This document shows, one piece after another, positions 62,869 to 64,000 of a DNA stretch of 64,000 nt; positions within the stretch are counted from its first letter, which is position 1; each line of letters opens with the position of its first letter. The notes beneath the pieces were generated by a model that made no database searches, was not told the origin of the DNA, and saw only the letters and a list, made by a program, of their open reading frames with translations. The translations under genes were made by a program, and so were the position numbers. The DNA comes from Flavobacterium sp. Root420 (GTDB lineage: Bacteria > Bacteroidota > Bacteroidia > Flavobacteriales > Flavobacteriaceae). The DNA is taken from contig NZ_LMEF01000029.1 in assembly GCF_001427905.1 (NCBI RefSeq), forward strand, positions 503,303 to 567,302, in the 5' to 3' direction.

Positions 62869-64000
62869 ATTTTTTTAACCGCCTTTGCAATTGATAATCA
62901 TATAATGATGGCACTTTATCCAGCGATGTATTTAAAAATTCAATATAAGCATCAGGTTCGTATTTTACTTCGAATTTAGCATTGCCGTTCACGCCAATAA
63001 TTCGCGCGAATGGGCCGTCTTTCATTCCGTATAATAAAATCGGTTTTGCACTATCAGCTGGTTTTTCAACCTGAACATTTAAATTCCAAAAGGTGCTGAA
63101 AGGCCCGTGTGAAGGTTTCCAGTAATCAGCGCCACCTCCGCCAAACAAGAGATAACTATTGTTTTTATCCAGATTGATATGAACTGTAATATGGTCAAAT
63201 AAATTCTGGTGATTCGCTCCTGAATGCTGATCTAATAGCGGTTCAGCAAAAATTTCACAATTTTGATATACATTTTTTGTAGCAAATGTATTGAAGCTCA
63301 AAGGGTGAACTGTTTTATTATAAATTTTAAGATTCTTTACTAAAATATTATGTACACCGCCTAAAGTTACGGTATAATGTGCCATATGTGGTCCATCGGT
63401 TACAATATCCTGAATCGTAACATTGGAATCTTCCTCTGCCAGAATCCCGCTGTCTGAATTTGTAATAACAATATCTTTAACCCAGCTATTAAATAAACGC
63501 GTTAAAAAGATCGCATTATTTCCAGGCTCAACATGATGCGCGACTCTCGGAATATCGGGAAAAGTAAAACGGATATGTTCAATACCCACCTCATTTAAAT
63601 GTTTCCATTCCACCAATTGCGCCTGATAACTTGGTTTTATCGCAATGGTCAAAGGTGTTTTGATGGTAATTTTTGAGTTTGAAATTTTAGTGATTTCAAC
63701 TTGCTGTCGAACGATTGGCAATTTTGGGAAGTTCCAATGATGAGAACCCGGTTTTACTTTGGCGCCTTTGTATAAATCTCGAACGATTTCACCATTTTTG
63801 CCATCTTTATTAAACAATTGAAGTTCGACAATATCGCCAACTTTCAATCCTTTTATATCCGAAACAGTAATGACATGTTCGCCCATATTTCCGGAACTCA
63901 CTTTGGCAAGGATATTTGGAGTCGGTTCGTATTTATCCAAATACGACTTTACGCGTTCGTTTGGAACCTGCGTCCAGATAAAACCGCCGGACCAGGCATA
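62867..64000 (-). CDS. C-terminal part of a parallel beta-helix protein (partial, window edge)
   Basis: The frame is open across the window edge (from 64000, first complete codon Tyr), so the gene starts beyond the window and only about 377 C-terminal residues are seen. Alternating beta-turn blocks (VGIEHIRFTF, DIVITNSDSGI, VTIQDIVTDGP, HNILVKNLKIYN, VYQNCEIFAE) are the ladder of a right-handed parallel beta-helix, and DQHSGANHQNLFDHITVH is a striking histidine- and asparagine-rich turn. Such folds are common in polysaccharide lyases and GH28-type enzymes. The family is not settled. It is upstream of the PUL 2 sensor on the same strand and could supply the lyase that GH88 requires. Confidence 0.6.
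   Translation of the reverse strand, partial: YAWSGGFIWTQVPNERVKSYLDKYEPTPNILAKVSSGNMGEHVITVSDIKGLKVGDIVELQLFNKDGKNGEIVRDLYKGAKVKPGSHHWNFPKLPIVRQQVEITKISNSKITIKTPLTIAIKPSYQAQLVEWKHLNEVGIEHIRFTFPDIPRVAHHVEPGNNAIFLTRLFNSWVKDIVITNSDSGILAEEDSNVTIQDIVTDGPHMAHYTVTLGGVHNILVKNLKIYNKTVHPLSFNTFATKNVYQNCEIFAEPLLDQHSGANHQNLFDHITVHINLDKNNSYLLFGGGGADYWKPSHGPFSTFWNLNVQVEKPADSAKPILLYGMKDGPFARIIGVNGNAKFEVKYEPDAYIEFLNTSLDKVPSLYDYQLQRRLKK

Overview
The window looks like a Flavobacterium-type chromosome (phylum Bacteroidota). It is AT-rich, several intergenic gaps carry promoter boxes of the TAnnTTTG type, Shine-Dalgarno sequences are weak or absent, SusC/SusD pairs and hybrid two-component regulators are present, and the gaps hold short inverted repeats of a kind I associate with Flavobacterium. 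No rRNA, tRNA, CRISPR array, phage or intact insertion sequence was recognised.

Region 1 (1-5942, + strand) is an L-rhamnose route: the tail of a bifunctional aldolase/short-chain dehydrogenase, an L-rhamnose isomerase, an FGGY kinase, then a LutABC-type L-lactate oxidation complex. This would carry L-rhamnose to dihydroxyacetone phosphate plus L-lactate, and the lactate to pyruvate. Region 2 (5943-12425) is housekeeping and accessory: three small membrane or lipid-anchored unknowns, a GNAT acetyltransferase, a divergent hxlR/oxidoreductase pair with a clear palindromic operator, and a B12-dependent ribonucleotide reductase.

Region 3 (12573-35541, + strand) is a complete polysaccharide utilization locus (PUL 1): a hybrid two-component sensor, a long leader with tandem repeats and an unannotated 39-codon reading frame, a SusE-like lipoprotein, SusC, SusD, two GH30, a GH2, a GH27, a GH51 and a double-domain GH43 enzyme. 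The enzyme set fits type II arabinogalactan (arabinogalactan protein). A D-to-I change in the GH27 pocket points to beta-L-arabinopyranosidase rather than alpha-galactosidase activity.

Region 4 (35831-45846) holds small unknowns, an XRE regulator, a YegP-like protein, and a molybdenum enzyme cluster: XdhC, MocA, a cysteine desulfurase and a Tat-exported PaoABC-type aldehyde oxidoreductase. A long degenerate AT-rich gap and an Hsp20 gene follow.

Region 5 (45948-64000, - strand) is PUL 2, read from right to left: a beta-helix protein cut by the window edge, a second hybrid sensor, SusC, SusD, GH88, two GH2 enzymes carrying the N-x-K-G motif of beta-glucuronidases, then a DUF2911 protein and a serine hydrolase that may or may not belong. 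This locus is aimed at a glucuronate-containing glycan. Rhamnose, glucuronate, arabinose and galactose are the sugars of arabinogalactan proteins, so the rhamnose operon and both PULs may serve one type of plant or algal glycan. That link is inference.
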